Positions 47,461 through 55,999 of a stretch of 64,000 nucleotides of DNA are shown piece by piece. Both the position numbers and the translations under genes were made by a program. The notes beneath the pieces were generated by a model that saw nothing but the letters and a program-made list of their open reading frames with translations, searched no databases and was not told the origin of the DNA. The stretch is from Chitinophagaceae bacterium (GTDB taxonomy: Bacteria; Bacteroidota; Bacteroidia; Chitinophagales; Chitinophagaceae), in contig JAFKGR010000011.1 in the NCBI GenBank assembly GCA_017307735.1, positions 119,494 through 183,493 on the forward strand. Direction: 5' to 3'. Position 1 is the stretch's first letter, and each line of letters begins with the position of its first letter.

Positions 47461-48486
47461 ATGGCTAGTTCAAATACTGATAAACCGGACAAAATCTCCG
47501 AAAAATTAAAGGCTCTGAAACTCACAATTGAAAAGATTGACAAAGACTTCGGGAAAGGCAGTGTGATGATGATGAACGAAAAATCGCAGGAGCCTCACGA
47601 AGTTATTTCGACCGGTTCACTTGGACTGGATGTGGCGCTTGGTATCGGAGGCCTTCCCAAAGGAAGGGTAATTGAAATTTATGGACCTGAGTCGTCCGGA
47701 AAAACTACCCTCGCAATCCACGTCATTGCAGAGGCTCAGAAAAAAGGAGGTGTTTGTGCCATTATTGATGCAGAACACGCTTTCGATAACATTTATGCAC
47801 GGAAACTGGGAGTCAATGTCGACAATCTGCTGATCAGCCAGCCGGATTACGGAGAGCAGGCTTTGGAAATAGCCGATCGTTTGATATTGAGTGGCGCTCT
47901 GGATGTAGTGGTAATTGATTCCGTTGCAGCACTTGTTCCCAAAGGAGAATTGGAAGGTGAAATGGGCGACAGCAAGATGGGTTTACAGGCAAGGTTGATG
48001 AGCCAGGCATTAAGAAAACTGACAGCTACTATTAGCAAAACAAAATGTTGCTGCATTTTTATTAATCAATTGAGAGAAAAGATCGGGGTTATGTTTGGCA
48101 ATCCTGAAACGACCACCGGTGGTAATGCACTGAAATTTTATTCTTCAGTAAGACTCGATATCCGCAGAATCGGCCAGATAAAAGACGGAGACCAATCTGT
48201 AGGAAACAGGGTAAAAGTAAAAGTGGTGAAAAACAAAATGGCTCCTCCATTCAGAATTGCGGAATTTGATATTATTTACGGAGAGGGGATTTCAAAGAAT
48301 GGTGAAATCATCGACATGGGTGTGGATCTCGGAATCATTCAAAAGAGCGGAAGTTGGTTCAGCTATGATGGAAACAAACTCGGACAAGGAAGAGATGCAG
48401 TCAAAACTCTCCTTACGGATAATCCTGGACTTTCTGCCGAAATTGAAGGAAAGATCAAAACGAAAATTGCTGAAGCAAATAATTGA
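47461..48486 (+). CDS. recA: Recombinase RecA
   Basis: Strand-exchange protein for homologous recombination and the DNA damage response. The 341 residues begin [20 protein letters not shown]; an upstream in-frame ATG at 47416 overlaps the promoter and is rejected. Diagnostic parts are Walker [12 protein letters not shown] near residue 79, IDAEHAFD near 109, the DNA-binding loops around [23 protein letters not shown] and [27 protein letters not shown]. No intein and normal length. A clear terminator follows. Confidence 0.98.
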   Translation: MASSNTDKPDKISEKLKALKLTIEKIDKDFGKGSVMMMNEKSQEPHEVISTGSLGLDVALGIGGLPKGRVIEIYGPESSGKTTLAIHVIAEAQKKGGVCAIIDAEHAFDNIYARKLGVNVDNLLISQPDYGEQALEIADRLILSGALDVVVIDSVAALVPKGELEGEMGDSKMGLQARLMSQALRKLTATISKTKCCCIFINQLREKIGVMFGNPETTTGGNALKFYSSVRLDIRRIGQIKDGDQSVGNRVKVKVVKNKMAPPFRIAEFDIIYGEGISKNGEIIDMGVDLGIIQKSGSWFSYDGNKLGQGRDAVKTLLTDNPGLSAEIEGKIKTKIAEANN

Positions 48487-48510
48487 TTTCTCAATATACA
48501 AATCACAAAA

Positions 48511-48541
48511 AGCCCTGTACATCAACGATACAGGGCTTTTT
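48511..48541 (+). terminator. Terminator after recA
   Basis: AGCCCTGTA (48511-48519) and TACAGGGCT (48529-48537) form a perfect 9-bp stem around a 9-nt loop, with A run before and T run after. It is therefore bidirectional and also serves the convergent PspC gene. Confidence 0.9.
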
Positions 48542-48560
48542 CATTCAACTTCTACAAAAA

Positions 48561-50735
48561 TCAAATACTACTGATAAAGGGTACGGTAAACCACTGAAAC
48601 ACTGGTGGCAAAACATTAATCATAGCTGCCTGTCCCTGGATATTCTTTATCTTTTTATCAATTTCATTTCTCTGGTTCAAAAGGGAATCTTTCATTTGTT
48701 TCAATTCTTTTTGATGAGCTCCTTTTGCTGAATCCAGTGACTTTTCCATTTGTTCAATTTGTTTTTCCTGCTGGTTTTTCAAAGAATCAATTTGACCAGG
48801 TCCTCTGTACTTATACTTTTCGCCGGGCTGGTCATCATTACTGTCATCATTCCAATCATCTGTACGCTGCAGCCCGTTTTCTTTCATTACATATTGAACA
48901 TCCCGGTCGTAATCATAGCTTGTAAATGAATCGGAAAAATCAGAATCATACCCGTCCCATCCTCTGAATAGAAAAAATTTTGCCCTGTTCACCGAAACAA
49001 AATCTCTGTCCACTTTTATTCTGCGATTTACCGGAACAAAAACGGATACCTCAACAAATTGGTTTCTGAATTTATCGTTCGTGTTGATCGGAATTTGATT
49101 GTTGAGATATAACGTGCTGTCCTGTTGATAACCGCCAAAAGGAATTTTCAGAGCCAGGTTGTCAGCTTCCTGCCTGGAATACCCATTGCTCATAGTCAGA
49201 TATTTCACATGAAAGCTGGAATCTGTGGATTGCAAAATCCTCAATTTAATGTTCGGAACAAAGGCTGTATCATCTCCAATGTTGAATACAGAATAAGGTT
49301 CAAATGACAACCAGGGTTTCCATCTGAAATCTATTTTGCGAACCGGCATAATTACAAGAGAATTAATTCCGGGATCACTCAACCCGATGGTGTGCTCGTT
49401 TGGTGTGCTTATATATTTAAAATCCCGGCCAACAAAGGATATCAGGGCAAACAAACAAATCCATCCGAAAATCCACAGGCCAATCATTGTGTTTCGATAA
49501 TAATTATTGGTCGATCTTCTCTTGGCGAGCAACCGGATAATAAAAACGATCATTCCTACCACTAAAACGCCCACAAAGAATATCAACGTTAACCATGCCA
49601 GCACATTTTGCCATCCATCTGTTACAATGAAATTTTTTAAAGGAAAAACCCCAACCGCTGCTACTCCAAGCGCGAAGACAACAGCAAGTATAGCAAAGGC
49701 AATAGAACCAAGGATGATGTAGGCAAAAACTTTAAACAGAATCAGGATTATTCTTCCCAAAGCTCCACCCGACCTGTTCACCGTTTGGGCAAATTCCTGG
49801 CGCATCTGAGGCCCGTTTTCTTTCATATAATTTCCGGCATCCTTACCCATTTTTTCTAATCTTTCAGATACGCCTTTCATCTCCTTTACCACGGATTCCT
49901 TGATAGAATTCAAATCCACTTTTTCACCTTTCATCTGAAGTTTTTCGCTTGTAGTCCTGGCTTCAGGGATTACAATCCACAGAATGATATAAATAATCAA
50001 AGTGCCGGGACTAAATGTAAATCCCCAGAAATGTGGAAACGTTCCCCATCCCAAATTGGCCCATCTGAAGAAAAAGGTAAAAAAGGGAAGCAGGAAAATT
50101 ACACGCGGGATCCAGGGGTTAATGTTGAAATAACTTCCTATACCTCCGCAAACTCCGGCAACAATGCGGTCATCCGGATTCCTGTATAACCTTCTTCCTG
50201 CCCCTACACTCAATGACTGGCTTGAAGGAAGAAAAATCCAGAGTATCATATAAGCCAGAAATCCGACGCCACTGATGATAAACAGGATTCTCACTATCCA
50301 GGGATCAATATTCAGATAATTGGCAATCCCACTGCACACACCACCCAAAATTTTGTTGGTATCATCCCGATAGAGCTGTTTATATCTATACTGCCAGTTA
50401 AATTGGGATGAAGAGTGTGTGGATTCTTCTTCATTTGCCTTCTTTGAATTTGATGTGTTTTCATCACTTTCCGCTTCAGCAAAATCTTTGGGACGGCCCA
50501 TGTTGTCAATAATGACATTTACATCATTGTCGGTTATGCAGGTGGCACCATTTTTAAGTCTTTGCTGAAAAAGTTCGCTGATTCTGCTTTCAATATCATT
50601 GATGATTTCATCTTTACCTTCTTCATTGGCAAAATATGATCTCAGGCTTTCAATGTATTGCTGGAGAATATCGTAGGCCGATTCTTCAATGGGAACCACG
50701 ACTCCCTGAAAGTTGATGTTTATTACCTTTTTCAT
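48561..50735 (-). CDS. Membrane protein with two PspC domains
   Basis: 724 residues. The N-terminal 115 residues are soluble and resemble the region preceding PspC in other Bacteroidota proteins (VININFQGVVVPIEESAYDILQQYIESLRSYF...). Two PspC domains follow (about 120-172, ILGGVCSGIANYLNIDPWIVRILF; and about 180-260, IVAGVCGGIGSYFNINPWIPRVIF), each with a transmembrane hairpin. More membrane helices lie at about 325-440, then an exported beta-rich part (about 450-620) and a C-terminal coiled coil (SLKNQQEKQIEQMEKSLDSAK onward). PspC proteins sense or relieve envelope stress. A PadR regulator gene lies 37 bp upstream on the same strand. Confidence 0.88.
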   Translation of the reverse strand: MKKVININFQGVVVPIEESAYDILQQYIESLRSYFANEEGKDEIINDIESRISELFQQRLKNGATCITDNDVNVIIDNMGRPKDFAEAESDENTSNSKKANEEESTHSSSQFNWQYRYKQLYRDDTNKILGGVCSGIANYLNIDPWIVRILFIISGVGFLAYMILWIFLPSSQSLSVGAGRRLYRNPDDRIVAGVCGGIGSYFNINPWIPRVIFLLPFFTFFFRWANLGWGTFPHFWGFTFSPGTLIIYIILWIVIPEARTTSEKLQMKGEKVDLNSIKESVVKEMKGVSERLEKMGKDAGNYMKENGPQMRQEFAQTVNRSGGALGRIILILFKVFAYIILGSIAFAILAVVFALGVAAVGVFPLKNFIVTDGWQNVLAWLTLIFFVGVLVVGMIVFIIRLLAKRRSTNNYYRNTMIGLWIFGWICLFALISFVGRDFKYISTPNEHTIGLSDPGINSLVIMPVRKIDFRWKPWLSFEPYSVFNIGDDTAFVPNIKLRILQSTDSSFHVKYLTMSNGYSRQEADNLALKIPFGGYQQDSTLYLNNQIPINTNDKFRNQFVEVSVFVPVNRRIKVDRDFVSVNRAKFFLFRGWDGYDSDFSDSFTSYDYDRDVQYVMKENGLQRTDDWNDDSNDDQPGEKYKYRGPGQIDSLKNQQEKQIEQMEKSLDSAKGAHQKELKQMKDSLLNQRNEIDKKIKNIQGQAAMINVLPPVFQWFTVPFISSI

Positions 50736-50772
50736 TTTATGTCGTTATTAAGAAGTTGAATATTTATTGGTT

Positions 50773-51105
50773 TTATTTCGATTTGTTGGTTATCGTTTTC
50801 ACTGCATTGGCCAGTTCATTCCAGGTGGTCTCCAGCTCCTTGTAAAACTCTTCGCCTTTTTCAGTCAGTGAAAAATATTTGCGTGGAGGGCCGCTTGTGC
50901 TTTCTACCCATCTGTACTTTAAAAGTTCGGCATTTTTCAGGCGTGTGAGAAGTGGATACAACGTTCCTTCCAGAATATTCAGATTGGCTGATTTCATCAT
51001 ATCAATAATGTCACTTGGATAGGCTTCACCCAATTTGATTATTGAAAGGATACAGAATTCAAGCACCCCTTTGCGCATTTGGCTTGATGTATTTTCTATA
51101 TTCAT
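50773..51105 (-). CDS. PadR-family transcriptional regulator
   Basis: 110-residue winged helix-turn-helix regulator. Family pattern: MRKGVLEFCILSIIKLGEAYPSDIIDMM, NILEGTLYPLLTRLKNAELLKYRW and the wing SGPPRKYFSLTEKGEEFYKELE. PadR proteins bind palindromes as dimers and are mostly repressors that control themselves and a neighbouring gene. Here the neighbour is the PspC membrane protein directly downstream, a pairing common in Bacteroidota. A near-perfect palindrome lies at its own promoter. Confidence 0.92.
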   Translation of the reverse strand: MNIENTSSQMRKGVLEFCILSIIKLGEAYPSDIIDMMKSANLNILEGTLYPLLTRLKNAELLKYRWVESTSGPPRKYFSLTEKGEEFYKELETTWNELANAVKTITNKSK

Positions 51106-51142
51106 CTTATGGTTTTTTTAGCTCTGTTCGATAATCACAACA

Positions 51143-51150
51143 CAAAGATA
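51143..51150 (-). promoter_or_regulatory. -7 promoter element for the padR-pspC operon
   Basis: Reverse strand TATCTTTG matches TAnnTTTG exactly and lies about 38 bp before the padR start. The remaining spacer to rsmE (to 51418) is A+T-rich with no clear promoter of the same quality for rsmE. Confidence 0.6.
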
Positions 51151-51162
51151 ATGTGTTTTATG

Positions 51163-51183
51163 GTACTATGTATAACATACTAC
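51163..51183. promoter_or_regulatory. Candidate PadR operator
   Basis: Arms GTACTATGT (51163-51171) and ACATACTAC (51175-51183) around a 3-bp centre pair at eight of nine positions. The inner ATGT/ACAT core is typical of PadR sites. It lies 13-33 bp upstream of the -7 element, over the expected -33 region, so binding should block transcription. Confidence 0.55.
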
Positions 51184-51418
51184 TTTGAAAATAGCAATAA
51201 ATTTAAGAGCTACCTTATATTAAAATGACTATCAGTTAGTTATGAGCAATATATTTTAAAAATAATTTTTTATTTTTTGACAAAAGGCAAAAAATAATGA
51301 TGTACGGTACAAAATTTCACCTCAAAAAAATACTTTCTTTGCTATTCTCAACCGGAAAATCTGTAAAATTCAAAATCAGGAGAAATAAATTTCTTCCCCA
51401 ATCATAAACATTACAAAC

Positions 51419-52123
51419 ATGCAGTTACCTTATTTCTTTGAAGAAGCCCTGGCAACCCATCCGGATGTCTTTGAACTGTCGCCCGAAACAGCCAGACATG
51501 TAGTTCAGGTTTTACGAATGAAAGAAAATGACGAACTACTTCTCTCCAACGGAAAAGGCCTTGAAGTGCATGCAAAAATTATTCAATCCGGGAAACGAAA
51601 TGTACAGGTAGAAAAAAAAGTGAGCCGCACATTCTCAAAAGATGTTCACGAAACAGCCATCGCCATTTCCCTTTTAAAAAATGAATCACGGTTTGAATGG
51701 TTTTTAGAAAAAGCAACCGAAATAGGAATAAACAGAATCATTCCTCTTTTATGCAAAAGAACTGAGAGGCGAACAATGCGCGTAGCAAGGATGAAAAACA
51801 TTTTGACAAGCGCAATGTTGCAAAGCCGCCAGGTATTTTTGCCGCAATTAGATGAGGTAACCGCATTGGTTGATTTATCTGTTGAGCCACAATACAAACA
51901 AAAGTTTATCGCACATTGCATTGATAACAGCGACAGACAGGAGTTGAAAAATTTAAAGAACAACGACTCTTCGGGAATTGTATTAATCGGGCCGGAGGGT
52001 GATTTTGATGCTGAGGAAATCGAATTTTGCCTTCAAAGTGGATTTTTACCGGTTTCACTGGGAACCACCCGTCTTCGAACAGAAACAGCCGGCATTGTAG
52101 CGGCTGTTCTATTGAAATTTTGA
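51419..52123 (+). CDS. rsmE: 16S rRNA (uracil-1498-N3)-methyltransferase
   Basis: Methylates U1498 of 16S rRNA with S-adenosylmethionine. The 234 residues have the N-terminal PUA-like domain (SPETARHVVQVLRMKENDELLLSNGKG) and the C-terminal SPOUT knot: ISLLKNESRFEWFLEKATEIGI near 79-100, LIGPEGDFDAEEIEF near 183-197 and the knot LGTTRLRTETAGIVAAV near 207-223. Complete and normal length. It converges on the response regulator gene with an 8-bp gap. Confidence 0.95.
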   Translation: MQLPYFFEEALATHPDVFELSPETARHVVQVLRMKENDELLLSNGKGLEVHAKIIQSGKRNVQVEKKVSRTFSKDVHETAIAISLLKNESRFEWFLEKATEIGINRIIPLLCKRTERRTMRVARMKNILTSAMLQSRQVFLPQLDEVTALVDLSVEPQYKQKFIAHCIDNSDRQELKNLKNNDSSGIVLIGPEGDFDAEEIEFCLQSGFLPVSLGTTRLRTETAGIVAAVLLKF

Positions 52124-52130
52124 TTCAAAT

Positions 52131-52847
52131 TCAGTTTTGATTTTCCTCCGGTTCCTTTTCCACAAGGCGAAATCCATTACCGTGGATATTCACTATTTCA
52201 AGATTGGGATCACCTTTTAAATACTTACGAAGTTTGGCGATATATACATCCATGCTCCTCCCGTTGAAATAGGTATCGCTGCCCCAAATCTTTTTCAAGG
52301 CAGTTTCCCTTGGCAGCAAATCATTTTTGTATTCAGCAAGCATCCTTAAAAGTTCATTTTCCTTTGGAGAAAGAGTTTGAACATCTTTTCCGACGCCGAG
52401 CTGACGCAACCTGGGATTAAAATGAAATTTACCCAAATCATATTCTGCATTTTCTTCTTCTTTGTGCAATTCTTCATTCCTCTTCAGGATGGCTTTGATC
52501 TTGTGTAACAATACATCACTGTCAAAGGGTTTTGTAATATAATCATCGGCTCCCAACTTGTAACCTTTGATAATATCCTCCTTCATCGTCTTTGCCGAGA
52601 TGAAAAAAAGCGGCATATCGGGATCCACATTTCTTATTTCTTCCGCAAGTGCAAATCCATCCATATTGGGCATCATTACGTCCAAAAGGCACAGGTCAAA
52701 TTTTTCCCGCTGAAATGCAGCCAAACCCAGCCTTCCATCTCTTTCCAGTTCAACCTCATAATCATTCAGTTCCAGATAATTTTTTAAAACCATCCCCAGA
52801 TTGGGATCGTCTTCGCAAATCAATATTTTCGGTTTCCTGTTTTCCAT
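52131..52847 (-). CDS. OmpR-type response regulator
   Basis: DNA-binding response regulator of 238 residues. Receiver domain with acidic pocket ICEDD and phosphorylation site in DLCLLDVMMPNMDGF (Asp near residue 55), the switch residue in FFISAKT and the conserved Lys in YITKPFD. The C-terminal winged helix carries LSPKENELLRMLAEYKNDLLPRETALKKIWG and the closing KYLKGDPNLEIVNIHGNGFRLV. The closest type I recognise is RprY of Bacteroides. No histidine kinase gene is adjacent, so it is an orphan in this window. Confidence 0.92.
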   Translation of the reverse strand: MENRKPKILICEDDPNLGMVLKNYLELNDYEVELERDGRLGLAAFQREKFDLCLLDVMMPNMDGFALAEEIRNVDPDMPLFFISAKTMKEDIIKGYKLGADDYITKPFDSDVLLHKIKAILKRNEELHKEEENAEYDLGKFHFNPRLRQLGVGKDVQTLSPKENELLRMLAEYKNDLLPRETALKKIWGSDTYFNGRSMDVYIAKLRKYLKGDPNLEIVNIHGNGFRLVEKEPEENQN

Positions 52848-53482
52848 GATCTTTTATTTCTAAAGTTAAAAATAGATACCGGAATTTATTAAAAATTTCC
52901 GCAATAGTGTTTTAACATATATAATGCCACAATCCTGAAAATTGTGAAGATTCATCTAAAAGTTAAAACAATCTTACCAAACAGCCCAATTACTCACATC
53001 AGCAACTTCAATTCTAGGATATAAAGCAATGATTCCAAATTAATTACAAGGTACTTCCTACACTTCGCCGGATTTCAGACATATTGTCAATAGCTCATGT
53101 ATATAAATTAAAGTAAAACAGGCAATTCGTCACATTACTACACTCACCTGTTTCAATTTTAAAAAAGGATATGAAAAGAATTTCTCCAATAATTCCTGGT
53201 GCTTCCGGCAGATTTTACTTCGGAATTCAGTTTTGAACCGTTGACAATAACCTGCAAAAAAATGTACACAACTTCACATTTAATCAAATCATACCCAACT
53301 AACTTTAAATAAACCCATTCCACAAATTCAAAATTGTTTATATAAAATTAAATTTAACATTTTAGAGATTGCCATTTACATGCTGAAGCTCAAAACATAA
53401 TGCCGGCAACGGTTTCAAAGAAACCCAAACTCTCATTTAAATCATTGTTTACAAATCACTTAAAATAAATTCATTGGAATAC
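52848..53482. other. Long intergenic region
   Basis: About 635 bp, strongly A+T-rich, with no open frame of coding character. One small hairpin (CACAAT, 52928-52933; ATTGTG, 52941-52946) is seen. The right end leads into the promoter and small-RNA candidate listed next. I see nothing else. Confidence 0.4.
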
Positions 53483-53513
53483 TTGCAGGTAAATAATTTA
53501 CCAATTATATTTG
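53483..53513 (+). promoter_or_regulatory. Promoter with palindrome in its spacer
   Basis: TTG (53483-53485), a 20-bp spacer and TATATTTG (53506-53513) form one of the best promoter matches in the window. The spacer holds the 15-bp palindrome GGTAAATAATTTACC (53488-53502), a possible operator. Confidence 0.6.
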
Positions 53514-53516
53514 CCA

Positions 53517-53579
53517 CGGTTTTTCATAGGATATTGGATTTTAAAGCGGGACTAGATTTCTATCTTGGTCCCTTTTTTA
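53517..53579 (+). ncRNA. Candidate small RNA of about 60 nt
   Basis: Transcription from the preceding promoter would start near 53517 and meet a strong terminator hairpin at 53548-53572: GGGAC, inner AGAT/ATCT pairs, GTCCC, then TTTTTT. There is no ATG in the transcript before the hairpin, so it is not a leader peptide. The last bases overlap the stop codon of the reverse-strand helicase gene. Identity unknown; an accidental promoter next to a terminator cannot be excluded. Confidence 0.4.
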
Positions 53580-55478
53580 TTTCATCTTTATTTTTCCTTG
53601 CAAATCCGTTTCCAACACTTTTTCATCTTTCAGATATTCTACAATTTGTAAAAGATCCGGCAAAGGAATCTTGCTCATCTGTTTTAGTTGATCCATCTGA
53701 ATCCCGCCATTCATGCGTATGACAGAGGTAACTGTATCTATATTATTTGTCGAAACAGGACTGCGGTTTTTATTTAGACAAACATCACAAATTCCACATG
53801 GATTGACCTCGCCACCTCCAAAATATGAATTAATAAAAATGCTCCGGCACACATCCTTTTGTATCGTGAATTGAATCATCGCTTCGAGCCTCGCCTCATA
53901 GGCTTTTTTCCTTTCAGAAATGTTCTTTGCATCGACCACCAAATCAGTAACCTCAGGCCTGTTGGTCAAAAAAAGCAACTTAGGAATTTCCGATCTCGGA
54001 ATATAGTCTATAATTTTTCTACGATTTAATTCCAACAAATCTGACTTCACTTTCTCTTTATCCATTCTGAGAAATCGCGCCAATGTGAATTCATCAACAG
54101 GGCATCTTTGGTCAAATATGCCATCATAACTTCGAAGCAATCCTTTGATCACCGGTGAAAATTCCGGATATTTCGATTCAAATTCATACAAGGTTTGCTT
54201 TGTTGCAAAAAATTCAACTGTTGACTGATTGAAGAATGAATCGCTGAGGACAAAGTAACCTTCCTGTTCCAAAATCTTTATTACACTGGAAACAAGCAGC
54301 GGGTTCAATTTAAATTTTTCAAGAAAATCACCTATTTCAAAATCAAAAGAAAGATCCTTCCCTTTATTGGCCGCCAGGCCGAGATAATGACAAATAGCGG
54401 CAAAAACGGTGCGAATCTCTTTTATTTCCGGATATCTGACAGCCACCAAACTTTTCAAATCTGAAATTTCACTTTGATTGTAAAGCAATACCGCGTAAGC
54501 TTTCTTCCCGTCTCTGCCTGCTCTGCCTGCTTCCTGGTAATAATATTCAAGAGCCTCGGGCATATCAAAATGAACAACCACCCTTACATCCGGTTTATCA
54601 ATTCCCATCCCGAATGCATTTGTGCAACAGATAACCCGGATCCGGTTTCCAATCCAGTCGTCCTGCCTTTGCCTTCGCTCATCTGCCGTAAGCCCGGCAT
54701 GATAAAATCCGGAGCTGATGTGGTGAGATGAAAGCAATTTGGAAACGTCTTTTGTCCGTTTTCTGCTTTTGCAATAAACGATGGCCGAACCCGGAACTTT
54801 TTTAAGTATTTCAATTAATTTATTCTCTTTTGAAGGCGGGTCAAACACACTATAGGATAATGCTTCACGAATATACGGTTGCGAATAAACCTGAAAACCC
54901 TCGCAAAGATTCAATTTATTACAAATGTCCTTCTGCACATCTGTCGTTGCAGATGCAGTCAGTGCAATAACAGGGACATCTTTTAAATATCCCCTGAGAT
55001 TTCCGATTCTCAGATAAGAGGGCCTGAAATCATAACCCCATTGTGAAATACAATGAGCTTCATCAACTGCGATCAGATTGACCTTCAGATAAGGAATGTA
55101 TTCCCTGAATAAACCGGTTTCAAGCCTTTCAGGAGAGACATACAAAAATTTATAATCTCCGCTTAATGCTTTTTCAAAAGTTTTTTTCACATGTCCAAAA
55201 CTCATTCCACTGTGAATAAACAAGGTACTGATACCTCTTTTTTCAAGATTCCCCACCTGATCTTTCATCAGTGCAATCAGGGGAGTGATGACAATGCATA
55301 AGCCGGGATTCATCAGTGCGGGTACCTGAAAACAAACGGATTTGCCACCTCCGGTCGGTAGGATAGCCAGCGTATCCATTCCTGCAAGAACATGGCGGAT
55401 CATCTCTTCCTGCATCGGCCTGAAGCTGCTGTAATTCCAATATTTATATAATATTTCAGCCGGCGTCATTTCACCCAA
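53577..55478 (-). CDS. RecQ-family helicase (short form without HRDC)
   Basis: Second RecQ-type helicase, 633 residues. Motif I LPTGGGKSVCFQVP near residue 38, DEAH box VDEAHCISQWGYDFRPSY near 137, motif VI QEAGRAGRDG near 315, and the zinc-binding cysteines CRSIFINSYFGGGEVNPCGICDVC near 545-570. A winged-helix region follows; there is no HRDC domain, unlike the RecQ at 41522. The start could also be the Met of MTPAEILYKYW three codons later. It is divergent from tsaE with a long palindrome between them. Both RecQ copies look intact, so they may have different substrates. Confidence 0.93.
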   Translation of the reverse strand: MGEMTPAEILYKYWNYSSFRPMQEEMIRHVLAGMDTLAILPTGGGKSVCFQVPALMNPGLCIVITPLIALMKDQVGNLEKRGISTLFIHSGMSFGHVKKTFEKALSGDYKFLYVSPERLETGLFREYIPYLKVNLIAVDEAHCISQWGYDFRPSYLRIGNLRGYLKDVPVIALTASATTDVQKDICNKLNLCEGFQVYSQPYIREALSYSVFDPPSKENKLIEILKKVPGSAIVYCKSRKRTKDVSKLLSSHHISSGFYHAGLTADERRQRQDDWIGNRIRVICCTNAFGMGIDKPDVRVVVHFDMPEALEYYYQEAGRAGRDGKKAYAVLLYNQSEISDLKSLVAVRYPEIKEIRTVFAAICHYLGLAANKGKDLSFDFEIGDFLEKFKLNPLLVSSVIKILEQEGYFVLSDSFFNQSTVEFFATKQTLYEFESKYPEFSPVIKGLLRSYDGIFDQRCPVDEFTLARFLRMDKEKVKSDLLELNRRKIIDYIPRSEIPKLLFLTNRPEVTDLVVDAKNISERKKAYEARLEAMIQFTIQKDVCRSIFINSYFGGGEVNPCGICDVCLNKNRSPVSTNNIDTVTSVIRMNGGIQMDQLKQMSKIPLPDLLQIVEYLKDEKVLETDLQGKIKMK

Positions 55479-55503
55479 AATAAATTCATTTTAATTTTAC
55501 AGG

Positions 55504-55524
55504 TGTTTAAATTTAATTTAAACA
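55504..55524. promoter_or_regulatory. 21-bp perfect palindrome between recQ-like gene and tsaE
   Basis: Arms TGTTTAAAT (55504-55512) and ATTTAAACA (55516-55524) are perfect complements around a 3-bp centre, in the 62-bp gap between divergent start codons. It has no T run and is placed to act on both promoters, so it is a possible operator. The A+T-rich composition raises the chance of coincidence. Confidence 0.35.
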
Positions 55525-55540
55525 TCCATCAAACATTAAG

Positions 55541-55960
55541 ATGACCATAGATTATTCTTTAGAAAAAATTGGAAAAGCCGCAGCCCAATTTCTCGAAAAG
55601 GCAAACGGATACCGTGTATTTGCTTTCAGCGGGCAACTGGGCGCAGGAAAAACAACTTTTATTTCGGCACTGTGCAAACATTTGGGGGTAAATGAGATTG
55701 TAAGCAGTCCCACTTTTGCCATTGTACAACAGTACGATTCAGCGAGGGGAAATATTTTTCATTTGGATCTTTACAGAATTAAAAGTGAGGATGAAGCCTT
55801 GAATTCAGGGTTGGGCGAGGCCATCGATTCGGGGGATATCTGTCTGATTGAATGGCCGGAAAATGCACCCGGATTGTTACCTCCAGATGCAATCAGGGTT
55901 CAAATTGAATTGACAGGAAATGACACAAGAAAACTGAATATCCGGTTTCCCCGGGCATAG
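55541..55960 (+). CDS. tsaE: tRNA threonylcarbamoyladenosine biosynthesis ATPase TsaE
   Basis: ATPase partner of TsaB and TsaD in forming t6A37 on tRNAs that read ANN codons. The 139 residues have Walker A GQLGAGKTTFISALC near residue 33, VSSPTFAIVQQYD near 58, the FHLDLYRI strand near 75 and LIEWPENA near 104, all diagnostic. Normal length. The alanine dehydrogenase gene follows 39 bp downstream on the same strand. Confidence 0.95.
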   Translation: MTIDYSLEKIGKAAAQFLEKANGYRVFAFSGQLGAGKTTFISALCKHLGVNEIVSSPTFAIVQQYDSARGNIFHLDLYRIKSEDEALNSGLGEAIDSGDICLIEWPENAPGLLPPDAIRVQIELTGNDTRKLNIRFPRA

Positions 55961-55999
55961 CTTTGAATTTTATATTACATTTAATGATAAATTCTTTCA

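Noticed and set aside
53474..53722. 82-residue forward frame over the 3' end of the short recQ gene
   Set aside because: Its start is upstream of the predicted transcription start, it runs through a terminator, and it is antisense to a real gene.
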